Positions 50,307 through 62,178 of a stretch of 64,000 nt of DNA are shown here, piece after piece. This stretch comes from Hymenolepis diminuta (lineage: Eukaryota > Platyhelminthes > Cestoda > Cyclophyllidea > Hymenolepididae). Under the pieces are notes generated by a model. That model saw nothing but the letters and a program-made list of their open reading frames with translations, had not been told where the DNA came from and searched no databases. Location: contig CAADRB010000002.1 of the NCBI GenBank assembly GCA_900708905.1, positions 3,098,561-3,162,560 of the forward strand. Direction: 5' to 3'. How positions within the stretch are numbered: position 1 is the stretch's first letter; each line of letters begins with the position of its first letter. The position numbers and the translations under genes are program-made.

Positions 50307-50555
50307 TTTAATTAATAATTATTTTAGCGAAAGTCGAAAACTTTATACTAAAATATAAAGACTGGCGAGAATGAGAAAACTGACCATCTTCAAATAGTAA
50401 AATGCCAAATTAAAATATCAAAATTTAAGTGAGGAAATATTCGTAAAATTCAACAAAATTCTCTATAACACCCTTTACTACTAAATGTTAAGTGATAACT
50501 GGCCATGTATAATACCATAAATGATAAGGGCTAAAATAAATTCGATTACATGTTT

Positions 50556-53500
50556 TTAGAAAATAATAAGTCGAGGCGTAAATTTACCGTCATCTCCGTT
50601 CCAATAGGCTCTAAAGTCCCCAATATCTACGCTGAGCTGAAATTTAAACAGGAAAACTTATAAATAATCTTAACAGTTAAGGGAAAATATATGAATAAAC
50701 AAACCATTTCGGTTACAGAAAGCTAGGAAACAAATTTTCAACTTATAGAGGGCCGGTGCCATACAAAAATGCGTCTATCGATTCCTTCTTCAGCCAATTA
50801 TATAGAATCTGAATAAAAAAATTATATGAATGTACAGAATTTCGCCTTGTTTGTTCTCCGATGTTAAATTAAAATGTAATCTTAACCGAAGATACACGGT
50901 TTTGATTCTTGAAATATGAAAGGCGATGTATGTGGAATCAAGCCTTCAAATTATCCTTCTGCTTAAATCCGGAAATGTATAATTTTTCGTATTATTTTAT
51001 CTTGCCATGGTTAAGTAAATGGTTTCTTCTCCTAATCAAAACTTGATTTAAAATAGCACTGAGTTATTGTTTAAACAAAACTCGGCAGGAAACTCGCATC
51101 GTTCCCCTCCCACGCAGTCAGGGACCAGTTTTATTTTTGAATGATGGTTGAAAAATTATTCATTGAAAGGGAAGAGCTTTATGATAGTCTTAGCAGTAGA
51201 ATTAGTTAAATCCTCCCTCTAAATTGCTATGAGTACACGTTAGATTGACTGATGCAAACGCAAGTGGTAGTAGGGATATAAAAGTCTTGAGCAATTGAAA
51301 CACATATGCATCAATCGTAACTAAACTTGACCATCGATAATGTTCAAACATGAATTAATCAGTAGCAGAGGAAACAAAATCAGATGGCTTATTTGGGGTA
51401 TATCATTAAAATTCTCATTGAAGATTTTAGAAATTATAAGCATAACAACTGGTTCACTTAATTATAAAGTAATGAAATTAAAAGTTAATAAATCAAACAT
51501 TAATGAGATTATCAAAAAAAACAAACAATTCGGCAATCTTGGCACCAACGGCATTTATTTTCCCTTCAGTTCGTTTGAAAATGTTTCTGCTATAGCCAAC
51601 AGATGTTTATCAATACCTGGCGATCAGAAATGATTGACTGACGATAAGATCTCCACTATAGTGTCCACAGATGGCCCCGCTGTGTATTTGAACATAGATA
51701 CCAAAACAGATGTCGATCATCACGCCAAGACACCGACAACGAGACACGACTGACGTCTAACAAAGAAATGTTTTGTATATAAACCTAATTAACTAATTAA
51801 TAAATTGAGGGTGGTTTGTCTGCCATCTACGAACTGATCTGACGACATGAGTGACTTGAATTATTCCATCTATTCGATCGATGTGGCCCGGACAGACCTC
51901 AACCTTATAACAGTTTCCTTCCTCAGTTTTGAAAGAAGGGCTAGGAAGAAACCTCAGGTCAGAGGTCCCAAGATATCCTATTATTGGGCATCAACGTATT
52001 ACACAAGTTGAAAATACATGTGGAACAGGACTGATTGATGATATATGTTTTCATATGATGTTCATTGGGTAAATATTTGCTGTTAAAATTATCACGTATA
52101 TATTTCTGGGCTTCTTTTAGGTTAAATTATACTGAACAAATACGACATTTACAAAGTATTTTCACCATTAGTCAAAGGAACAATAAAAGATAGGAAAATT
52201 CTACCGATTACTAAAACCTACAGTTCCTACTCACTGCAATTGAAGAAAAAATAAAATCACGAATTAATCAAGTGCCCAATTCCTTAGAGAGTCAACGAGG
52301 AACGACCATTAAAAAAGTAAAAAGATTCTCGTCCAAGAAAACTGGAAGGTGTCAGTCACAGTCTATAGTCAAATGGAAGTATCTTTGTGTATGGGAATAT
52401 TTATGAATAAGAATAATCAATGTACTAAAACATCCTTCTTTACCCATTCCCTTGGTGCTCATTTACCATAAATAGGTATTGCATAAGACATCATCTATAG
52501 AGGAGTAAAAGATGAGGAAAATGATCTAATAGGTACAAGACACAAAATACCCTAATCTAAGTTATATTAATGCGATTTCAGCATTAATTTTCTTTATTTG
52601 TGTCACTCTTAAATCCGGGTGTTTGTTTTAATATGAACCTCCAATTGATTGATACAGTTCGTCATTCACATCCTATATATAGAATATATTATTATTAGAA
52701 TATATTATATATATTCTATAATTCCATCCGTCTTAAGCTGAAGCATATACCGAGTGCGTAAAGTATCTCGCGATTTCTTATGTTCACAAATACTTATTCT
52801 GCAAATTGAACACAGCAAAAGGTAGACATAGTTTATAACCTATAGTCAATACATCGGAGCATCTACTTCGACAAAAGTACAAATAAAGAGATTCTATAAA
52901 CATGCAAAATGGAGGAAAATGCTAATTCACCTCTTCCATTCGATCCAGAGACAAGCTTAAATCCCATAATCCACATATGACCTCTCACAGGTTTAGGACA
53001 ACAAGGCGTATTCGGTACGTGAATTTCAAGCTAATTCTAGAAAGGAGGTTTAAACTCGTTTGAAATCGATAGTGAACAGATGGAGACCAGTTTCAATCTT
53101 ATTCCGAACTATTTGTTTCGCCCCCAATGGGATTTCATGTTAGAGCCTTTTAATGGACGGACCAATTAACAAGTCACACCATTGGCACACAATGCATTTC
53201 AATAACCATTTGTTGCAAAAACTGGCCATAAAAGTTTATAGATTGACGCATAAACCTACAAGAACCATCGTGCAATTTGTGGGCAACTGGTTTTATGACG
53301 GAGTTCCAAGCGGCTTAAGAAATTGCTTGTGAATGCTTGTGCATAAATCTAATTTCATGCATTAACCTCATGTATTGCATTTCCCTCTCATGTTTATGCT
53401 CCATTGAAAAGCAGATTAATAGTAGAATTAACAGACTTTTTATAGGTGTTAAAGCTCTTCTCAATCATCCTACGGGTGTGTAAACTAGTGTCTCCAATTG

Positions 53501-56500
53501 AGGTTCTTCCAGTATTTTTGTCTCATAAACGGTATGAACAGTCATACCAATCATCGTCGATGTGGTAGTGGTAGCAGTAGTATGTCCCTTTCACCCGAAA
53601 AATAAAGGCGTGCACACGACTTCGTTAAGCTACCAATTCATCCCCGGGTAGCTTGCTGAATAGGTCAGTCAAAATGGTCGCCACTCCTACACACTGACAC
53701 CGCAAGACTTAGGCTTTGCAAAATCTCTTAGCGATGAAAATACATCTGCGGTCAACAAGCTGCACATGTTCCTCCCACCTTCCTCTGACGAAGTGTCTGA
53801 CCTAAATCTTTGATGGTCAAATGCCTTTTGAAATGCAAGAATGGGAACGTGAGAAGCGGTGTAAATATTTACACAAGTATTTTTTCCTGTTTTACTTGAG
53901 CTGTCATGTCGATTAGATTGGTGTTAGCAGCACCTATGATACACCAATAAACTTTCGCACTTTTAATTCATTGGATAGTGCATAAGAGGAGGTTGGGTGG
54001 AAGTGGATAATGAAGTCAAGGCACGAAGAATCTTCCTTTACCCGAACTCCGGATGCGATGATTCATCCCATTTGTCATGAGGGTTATAGCTTACTGTGTA
54101 ATTTCCTCATGTTCTAAGACTCAAATTTCATAGTTTGACCTCTGTTTCTGGACAACCTCATATCCGACACATTCAGTGCTGCTCACTGACCGATCGAATT
54201 AACTGAGTGATCAGTTATGTCACCATATCTCGTTTCTTCTTCTTACCACCAAAATTAAATATGAGACTAGCAATGACGTCTACAGATGCTCTTTCTAAAG
54301 ATGAGGTAAGTGAATTGGCAAAACGGCCTTCTCAAATTTCGAATGTTCGTAAGTAAGTAACTGAGTCATTTTTAATTCCGTGAATTAACGAATAAATGGA
54401 AGAAAGGTCAGAAAAGCATAAAGAATTATCAGAGGGAGTGCAAGGTCGAACTAAGTTTCACCAAATCTAGTAGACTGTCTACACATCCTCGTTGACGAAA
54501 GTTATAAATTTCTCTATCTGAGCCTCTACGCGGTAATTCCTTCTATGTTCAAGGGCTTTTCCAAATTGAAGTACAAACAGGAGCAGCAAATGTATACGTA
54601 CATATCTGAGGACACTAACTAAGCTGATAATAATAATTAACGTATTTTTAAATCGGAAGATCACGTGGCAGATATTAATATAAAGAATGAAATGAAAAGA
54701 CACGCTGTAATGACGTCCATAAAAGCGAAACACGAGAATTTAGAAATGGCAAGATTTCTAAAAGTCGCCACATCTTTCGTTTGTAAGGTTAGGAAGGAGG
54801 TGCTGAATGAAGACAGTGGAGTTGTGTCGGCCGTCATGAGGAAGAGGAAAGAGCACAGTCAACGCTCTGACTCACTCACTCACACTCACTCACCCACTCA
54901 CGCACTCACAACACCAGAGTTTGTGAGAGGAGTGCATGGCATGGCATGGCATGACATGGCATGACATGACATGGCATAACATGACATGATGGACGAAAAT
55001 CGTGGGAAATCAATGCGCGACGTCTTGCCAAATATCTTCAAGTGTCTGAAGGAATAACATTATATAGGGAATGTTCTTCTTCAACACCTCGGATACAAAC
55101 CGTACGTTCCTAGTCGAAGTCAGTTCATGTGGACAAAAATAACTTAAGAGAACCGTTTGATGCGTGCACAACGACTCTTAAAGAAATCGAAGCACCCAGA
55201 AGAAGAGGAGTGTCTTTTGTGTTTCTCTGACCAAAAAACTTCCACCAGGATGAAAAACTCAATCGAAGAAATGATAGATAGCTGGCTATGTGCGGATGGA
55301 TCCCACTGAAGTTCCAACTGTTATGCATGTGCACGAAGTTTCCACCAACAGTGATGATTTGTTGCTGTCGTTGTTGTTGCTGTTGTTGTTGTTGTTGACG
55401 TTGTTAGCAGTGAGAAAGGGGTACAACTTGACTCCTCCACTTTTCCCACGGGACCTTAGAGTCAACGCAGATGCAGATGCCTATGTGGAAACTCCTCAAA
55501 CCATTGTTAAGCCACTTTAGATAGACAGTGTAGCCAATGAAGGAAGGAAGTGTAGCCATCAAGGAAGATTCCAACAAGATTCCACTCCACCATGTCACAC
55601 CAAACATATGGCCACCTCCTAACTACACGCGATTATTAAGTGTGAGGCGGGGTGTGGTTGAAAAGGAAGTTAATAAGCATCCCCATAACACCAAATCCTC
55701 CTCTCTCATGGAAGCAATAGTTGGAGCAATGGAGGACATCAATAAAGACCACCTCATCGAAGCTTGAAATCAGTTGCTTTCGGACCCGAATTGAGTGGTT
55801 GATAGAAGCCGAAGGAGGATACATAGAAAAAAGCCAGGGTTGATAGGTATTACGTTTATTCGTTTTGTTATAATAAATTGTAAATTTTAACCGTAACAGT
55901 TTCATTTTCTGTTTTTCTAAAAGTGCGTAATGTGTCCTCAGATGCCTTACGCACCCTGTATATATATATATATATATTGTCAATCTTTGAATTTTTTGGA
56001 TATTCAGTCAATAATCACGTTTCGAATATTTCTTTCAATTTCTTAATGTTTTATCCCATTCATAGTATTAAGAACCTAGTGACTTATTCAATTTACACCA
56101 AATAATAATAATAAAGCCTACGTGGCGAAGAGAACAGATGATTTCTGCATGGAACATTGCCTTGAAGATATCCTCTGTAGTAGCATCACTGTGGATGCAA
56201 ATGTATATCGTCAAATGTTGCCGTTTATACCCTAAATAGAAAAAAATCTAATTAGGGGGTAGGGGATTAAGTTGGTGCAGCCCAAGAGGTGGCTATTTTT
56301 GCTTAGAAGTGTGGTTCTCACATGTTTGCGTGTGAATGGATTTAGAAATTAGGCTATTTATGTGCCCTTCCCAGACACCAATGATAGTTCTCCTGCTCTC
56401 TTACAATGAAGAATTCCATACACCCTGCAGATTTAGTACCTGCGTGCCTGAGCTCAGAAAATGGGAAGACAGAAACTTCTCTCGCTTTCATTCGAATCCC

Positions 56501-59500
56501 ATCTTTTCCAATTGGAGACAATTAAAGTGGAATAAATGACCCATTAATGGTTGAAAAATTGAGGAGTGAGAGAGGTGCTATACATTAACGAATGGATAGA
56601 TTGAGAGATGCATGATTTTCTTTCAAGATTCTTTGACTTAAACTAAAAGCTTAAAAGTGCTAATTGTACCTACATATAGACAGAAGGTATTCGCTATTTA
56701 ATGAATTAAAGCCCTAGGGAAGAGGATGAAAATCGCTGTCAACAAACAGGATCAGATAGGAAGTAATTGGCAGTCGGAAGTCCGCTCAAGAGTCAATGAA
56801 AATGATCTATTCTTACTGCAATTAAAAAATCTTGCATTAATCGTAAACAGACAAAATTCGATCTCAAGCCCTTTCATTCAGATACTCCCTCTGACCATTT
56901 GATTTGTGCTATGCAGCATGGTGATTAATATAGGTCACTGTGTTCTTAGCCGCTTTCGGTTGTTATCAATGTTCTGATATTTCTTAATAAAAGAACAAAA
57001 GTTTAAAAAATTGCTCTGTGAGGAGAATGATTGGTCATACAAATCTCTAGACATAAAAGAAGTACGACATCTCAATAATATGAAGTAATAGGTAAGAAGG
57101 CAACGTCAGTAACACCGGATTAATTAATCATTTCTTTACTATACAAAGATCCTGTGATTTTCCATCTTTTTCAACGGTTAACATTGTAATTTTTGAAACT
57201 TTGATGACAATTACCTAGTCATTATGGGAAAAATCTCAGAATAAAAGCAAAATAGTCTTTGTTACTATTTAGCATTGAGTTTGGGATATTTTTGTCCGTT
57301 ATCATCTTTACTTAAATAAAACGAAATAAATCCATTAGAAATGTAAGAATAAGTTAATCACCGGCATCTCTGTCTATATACCGCGGATGCCAGATGTCTA
57401 ATATTAATAGCATGTCGTCACAATGTTGTAATGTTTAGTCATCCCGTGTTTCGATGTTCGCTATAGTTGCTCAGACCCGGAGAGAAGACTTGTCTAGCAA
57501 TCAGGCGTTTATTGAAGAAATTTATAACCTATTTACATCCTTGGAGTTTGGCCGGAAAGGATTGAATTAATCATTGTTTTTCACTAAGCAATGTGCCAGA
57601 GCATGATTGGTCAGACAACAGACCAATCGATGAATATCGCCAAGGCCTATGCTCAAGTAAGCGAAAGTCTAATTTTCTGTAAACCAAGCTGGAACATAAT
57701 TACTAAATTTATTAGAAAATAATGGGACGACCAAGGTATTATGAGATGAGTTAAAAACAACAACTTTAAATCACTATGTACCTAGCCCTTTACAGTAGCT
57801 TTTTATTATAATCAAAGGAATCATTTGTAAAAAGAGACATTCGAGATCTGACTAAATAATAAAATGAACTAGTGGCAGGAGCTCATTACTGTTGGTCATT
57901 CATTTGTACTTTACAGATTTAATAGTACAGGATCACAAATCTATTTCAATTATATTATATTTAATTATAACCACATGAGAAGTCTTAGAGATCTGCAGCG
58001 GACGTCACACTGCAGGAGGTATTATCGTATCTAGATGACGAATAAAGTTACAGGATCAATTCTACGAGAGGAGAACAAACGGTTTTAGTGACTATAGAAG
58101 GGAGAGCAAATTAAAGTACACATATAAAGAAAAACCCACCTGAATTTTTCCATTCAGGACAGTAAAGGATATATCGTTCCTTTGAGAACACACCCATTAA
58201 CGGCAGGGGTTTGCAGTACCTAAATATAAATATAAAATCGATACAGCTTTGATACAGTCCAAACATAAATAGATTTTGATTACTTATTCAATACAATCCA
58301 TTTTTTGATAAGCCAACCTCAAATGAATCTGGCTATATAATTCATAAAAGGTTGGGAAAACCTCGGCAATTATTTTAAGAGAGGCTTTAAGTATTTCCGT
58401 AAGGAGGGCTCCGGTGAAATCTCAACCTAATTAAACCGATTAGTACACTCATAACGTAATTTAACGTTATTTCAGATAGCCCTGTGCAGTATCAAAGAGA
58501 AGCAGACAAGATTTTTCCCTATGCTTATATTAATGAGTATATTTGTATTTCACATTGAAGATTACAATGTCGTATGTGTAGATTCACTTTTTTAATTGTG
58601 TTAAATATTAACCAAGCCATTAAAACTAAAAAAGAGAAGCGTAGCATCAAAAGACCTTACCTAATTGCTTTAAGCAGAGAGTCAAATGAGCAGCCAAGTC
58701 GAATAGTTCTTCTTTGGGTGAAAAACGAGATGATGGGCTCGAGGTAATTCACTTCTTGGACTGAAAGAAGACGTGGAACTTGGTCCGATTTTTTATCGAG
58801 TCGACTAAGCCAATCCTGAACGAGAATGTTGAAGCGAACTCGATTGAAAGTAGTCAATTCCAAACATCGCACCGCCCGCCAGTTGGCATAGATATGAATC
58901 GGTCCTAATATTATAAATAGTAACCATATAAGCCTACAAAATAAGACAGGGATTAAGGAATTGGTTGTGGTAGTAATTTCCAAAGTACACTTTCCTAAAA
59001 AGTCAAGTAATTAAAATTAATGCAAGCAATGGAAATTAAACCTATTTAACTTAACTAAACATTCGATAATTTAAGCGCAGAGAAAGCAGATTTTTTTAAT
59101 CACTTTTCCAAGTATGAATTTTTCTCCTGAGTGCTAAAATATCTCAATTCTTCATCGACTTTATTATACCGAATAGCACCCACTTTATCAGGTATCTATT
59201 TCAAAAGTAAGCAAATGTAGCTAAAATCGATGAGTGAAATTTTCAGAATTCAATATTTCCAAATATTTATCTTTAAAAGCAACTGAGGAAGTGACCAGTT
59301 AAAAAAAGGTAATAAATACTAATCTACAACATTGTATCATGTTCTGGTCATCAGAAAAGTTTAAAAATATTGAGATATCTTACTAATAACTTCAAAATAA
59401 GAGTTAGTCCATGAAAATATATAGATCTTGATAGAAATTTAGATAAAAAAAGCTTTTTTAAGGATACAACCTAGGATAAGAAGAAGGCATCGGAATCTAC

Positions 59501-62178
59501 AAATTACCGTATATAAATTTAAATAGTGATAGAATATCTGGAGAGGAAACCAAAACAATAGAATGTGGAGAAAGGTGAAAAAAATCAAGTACTGTTGAAC
59601 CGTCTTTTTTCTGCTTCATGTGAAGAGTTCCACCGATGATGTAGAGATAGCGTGTGATTCTGACATTCCAGATATCATGACCGAGAAGTAATCAAGACTA
59701 CTACCTATCTTGATTAATGTTAGTCTATAAATCTTCTTCTTTTAAGTAGGCCTGAGCATTATTAGCTTTTCCCTTTGACATTTTATTCTTAAGTAGTCAT
59801 CAATGACTATTAATAGCACCTAACATACTCATTTTACAAGCTTTCTAGAAACGCTACCGAATAATATCAATCTGTGGTTGTTTTTTTCTAAAAAACATCG
59901 TCAAAATTTTACACTAATCCGCATCAGTTAGCCTAAACAGTTTCACATTGTTTGGAGCACATATCTGTATATCCTTATTTTTCCATCACTATAACAACTT
60001 TAATTGTTAAATTCTCAAACTCCTAATAAGTTACCTATTTTATAATATCAAAAAAGAATGTTTAATCAGATAACATTCAGATTAAAATGACTTCAAGAAG
60101 GAAATTTATGGCGAGATATACATAAAATCTACAGAGGTGGAAAAAAGTCAAATGTGAATATCTCCGTTTTGAAAAATAGAGGTTTCTCAGGAGTTTGTGA
60201 TTAGTGCCTCGTATTTCTAAATAACTTTTAAAATTGAGATGTTTGGGGAGTGAAGTTCGGTTTTAAAAGTGATTGGGAGACAATTTTACTGGATGTCTGT
60301 TGTTAAAGAAAATGAAGGCTTGGATTCCCTTTCATTCTGTTAAGGAATATTTCACGATATAATTCAAAAACGTCTAATAGTATAATTATTATTCACAGTA
60401 ATACACAAATATTTTACATTTTTTTTAATTGTGGAAAGCAACCGAAATCAGTTAACAGAAAGTTCAATGAATGATGGAGGGGAGGGGACCATAAGAAGAC
60501 TAACACCAACGCTAAGGTAACAAAGAGCCTTACTACGTTTGATGTTTGGGTTCAGGCTATACAATATTCACTAAATAGGCTATTCGCGTTCCTTTTGGAA
60601 AGAAGCGTGTATCCAAGTTGCACAACTTTAAAGGTTGAGTGGTGACCCCACTCCCAATTTTATAGTTACAGAACATTAGGTTAAATTTAAGTTGTCATGA
60701 AATTTTTAAAGCGTAGAATTACCAATGAGTATTATTATGATCCTCTCATTACACATAAGGTCTAAAACTCTCTTTTGAAAACCTTTCCAGCTCCATTAAT
60801 TCAACAGTACCTTCCCATTGACAATTTAGATGCTGGAAGCTGGAGATTACTTATTAGAGTGGTCATGAAGATAAATAATCACTAATTATGAGATGACAAA
60901 CAAACTATAACTAACTAGCACAATAAAAGAGCAAATGCTCGAAAATTGTGAATTCGTGACAAATGCCTGAATCATGAATGAATACAATAGCTTAATTGTT
61001 TGATAAGACTCCGAGGTCATCCAATTATTTTATAATTCCTCAAAAATAGCGGCTCAAATTAGACAAAATGGAACACATTTTTTTCAGAGTGGGAGGAAGA
61101 AAACAATAACACAATCAAGACGCAGGATACACGTCGCCCCCTCCCACAAAGAGTTAATTTAATCTCAATTAAGTGGAAGACCGGTAAGAACAGGAGAAAC
61201 CGACAAAAGGTTGAGTTTCGTCCGAACAAATTCGAAAGAGGCCAATCTACTTGAAACAGCAATAACTGGCCAGGCGTGTGACGAAAATAATAAATTAAGA
61301 CATTCGCAAAGTTCTTTTAGAGGCGTGGAGGCTGCTCTGAAATGCTGCAAATAGTATTCAACTCTTATTTCATCTCAAATAAAATAAGCCATAGGACACT
61401 ACCGAAATACAGCACTTTAATGCTACAATTACTTAAAACCGCAATATTCGCGGTCAAGGTCCTTAAGATGACCATAAACTTTATAAACCCATCGAGTTAA
61501 TATCTATGGCGAAATCTGAATGATTACCTGGAATACTGATTATAAGCTTTAATCACTATGGGAAGGCAAAATGTAATGGCCAGAATCAAGAAGTTTCTTT
61601 TTTAGATTTCCTACTTCAGGCCGTTTTTTTTTGACGCCAAATCAAAAGTTACACTGTTGTACATGTTGAATGGCAAAAATTGCGAACAAAACGATAAAAC
61701 AATAAAAATATAGTACGAGAAATCAACTCACGCTAAATTTCCCGTCACAACTGATACAAGAATGAGATTGAGAAAAAGAGCAAGGAGGTTAGAGAGTGTT
61801 TCCTGAAAGAAAAATAATTTTACTCCGCTACTTATATTTTGTAAGTAGAAGGAGAAATATACTCGATTGGTATTAAGAACGAACTAGAAGAGTTGATAAA
61901 TAATGCATCTGACAAAAATATTATGATAACATACTAACTAGGTAGGTTTATCATTAGTAGTATATCCGCTAAAACAGTCCAGCTACTTAAAACAGATTTG
62001 CCCTCTTAAAAACAAATAGTGGTCTGAATTAAACCATTTTAAACAAATAAATAAACAGGTAGAACTATCGACTTACTTGGCTTCCATCTTTAGCAGCGAC
62101 GTCTGCCATGTTGCTTTCTAGAGCTTGATGTTGTGTAATCGCGGCTCGCGTGGCTCCTCCAATCATACCAACCAAAGC
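50556..62178 (-). CDS. RUSF1: RUS/DUF647-family protein (RUSF1-like), 3' part
   Basis: Minus-strand exons: 62178-62077 (GGATRAAITQHQ...NMADVAAKDGSQ), 61802-61732 (ETLSNLLALFLNLILVSVVT), 58933-58661 (HIYANWRAVRCLELTTFN..., then LEPII), 58219-58140 (SKERYILYCPEWKNS), 56231-56122 (HSDATTEDIFKAMFHAEII) and 50636-50556 (LSVDIGDFRAYWN, stop at 50556-50558). The first five join in phase with GT-AG introns and follow the order of the animal RUSF1 (C16orf58) protein; the donor after 56122 is less certain. One or more exons are missing between 56122 and 50636, and the last exon rests on a short match to the Q-L-x-V-D-x-x-x-R-A-x-W end. The N-terminal part of DUF647 was not found and probably lies beyond 64000. 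The family is conserved in plants and animals; the plant RUS proteins act in UV-B and auxin-related root growth, and the animal function is poorly known. The ETLSN and C-terminal-flanking exons contain hydrophobic, membrane-like segments. Confidence 0.85.
51640..51840 (-). repeat. Dispersed repeat family B, copy 2
   Basis: Reverse-complement relative of 7800-7990, with the AATTTATTAAT, AGACGTCAGT and GGGGCCATCTGTGGACACT blocks in the same order. It lies in an intron or unresolved part of the RUS-family gene. Confidence 0.4.
52670..52725. repeat. AT palindromic tract next to the transposon
   Basis: TATATATAGAATATATT and AGAATATATTATATATATTCTATA form overlapping self-complementary stretches, 25-80 bp outside the 5' end of the right mariner-like element. 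Confidence 0.55.
54665..55843 (+). pseudogene. Broken mariner/Tc1-like transposase (right copy)
   Basis: Same order of fragments and same lesions as the left copy: an N-terminal helix-turn-helix-like region (MARFLKVATSFVCKVRKEV), simple-repeat insertion, the FSDQK block with surrounding stops, the Leu run, RVNADADAYVETPQ, FQQDSTPPCHT (second-Asp region), HVTPNIWPPP with the third-Asp SPDLNP motif degraded, and RIEWLIEAEGGYIE before the stop at 55841-55843. It cannot encode an active enzyme. Confidence 0.8.
54868..54990. repeat. Mirror copies of the CACT and ATGRC microsatellites
   Basis: (CACT)n and (ATGRC)n tracts, reverse complements of 25158-25282. Equal lengths in both arms are notable because such tracts usually change length quickly. 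Confidence 0.7.
55957..55981. repeat. (TA)n microsatellite at the transposon insertion site
   Basis: About ten TA units directly abut the 3' end of the right mariner-like element. Such runs are favoured TA targets. Confidence 0.8.
57450..57650 (+). repeat. Dispersed repeat family A, diverged copy
   Basis: Weak but ordered matches to the 42.2-42.5-kb copy: GTTGCTCAGACCCGGAGAGAAG, CTAGCAATCAGGCGTTTATTG, then GATTGGTCAGACAACAGACC and ATATCGCCAAGG. It lies in an intron of the RUS-family gene. Confidence 0.35.

Larger units (their letters stand above)
52783..55945 (+). repeat. Right arm of the large inverted repeat
   Basis: Exact mirror boundaries: 52783 pairs with 27365 and 55945 with 24203. 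Beyond these points the two flanks are unrelated. The repeat covers almost, but not quite, the whole right-hand transposon. Confidence 0.85.
52750..55958 (+). mobile_element. Mariner/Tc1-like element, apparently full length (right copy)
   Basis: The 3,209-bp element begins CCGAGTGCGTAAAGTATCT and, read inward from the other end, CAGGGTGCGTAAGGCATCT, an imperfect terminal inverted repeat (16 of 23 positions). TA flanks both ends (52748-52749 and 55959-55960), the target duplication of the Tc1/mariner superfamily, and the right end abuts a (TA)n run. The transposase (54665-55843) leaves about 115 bp to the 3' end but about 1.9 kb on the 5' side, much more than in ordinary mariners of about 1.3 kb. 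The interior 52783-55945 is the mirror of the left arm. It sits in an intron of the RUS-family gene, on the opposite strand. Confidence 0.75.

Noticed and set aside
50754..50805. Minus-strand stretch after a strong acceptor (TTTTTTTATTCAG) considered as another RUS-family exon
   Set aside because: The only open phase has no donor that joins the 50636 exon in frame, and the translation does not match the expected segment.
51513..51595. Minus-strand stretch (NAVGAKIAELFVFFDNLIN) considered as a missing RUS-family exon
   Set aside because: The acceptor is acceptable, but the phase does not agree with the preceding exon and no good donor follows; similarity to the family is too weak to claim.
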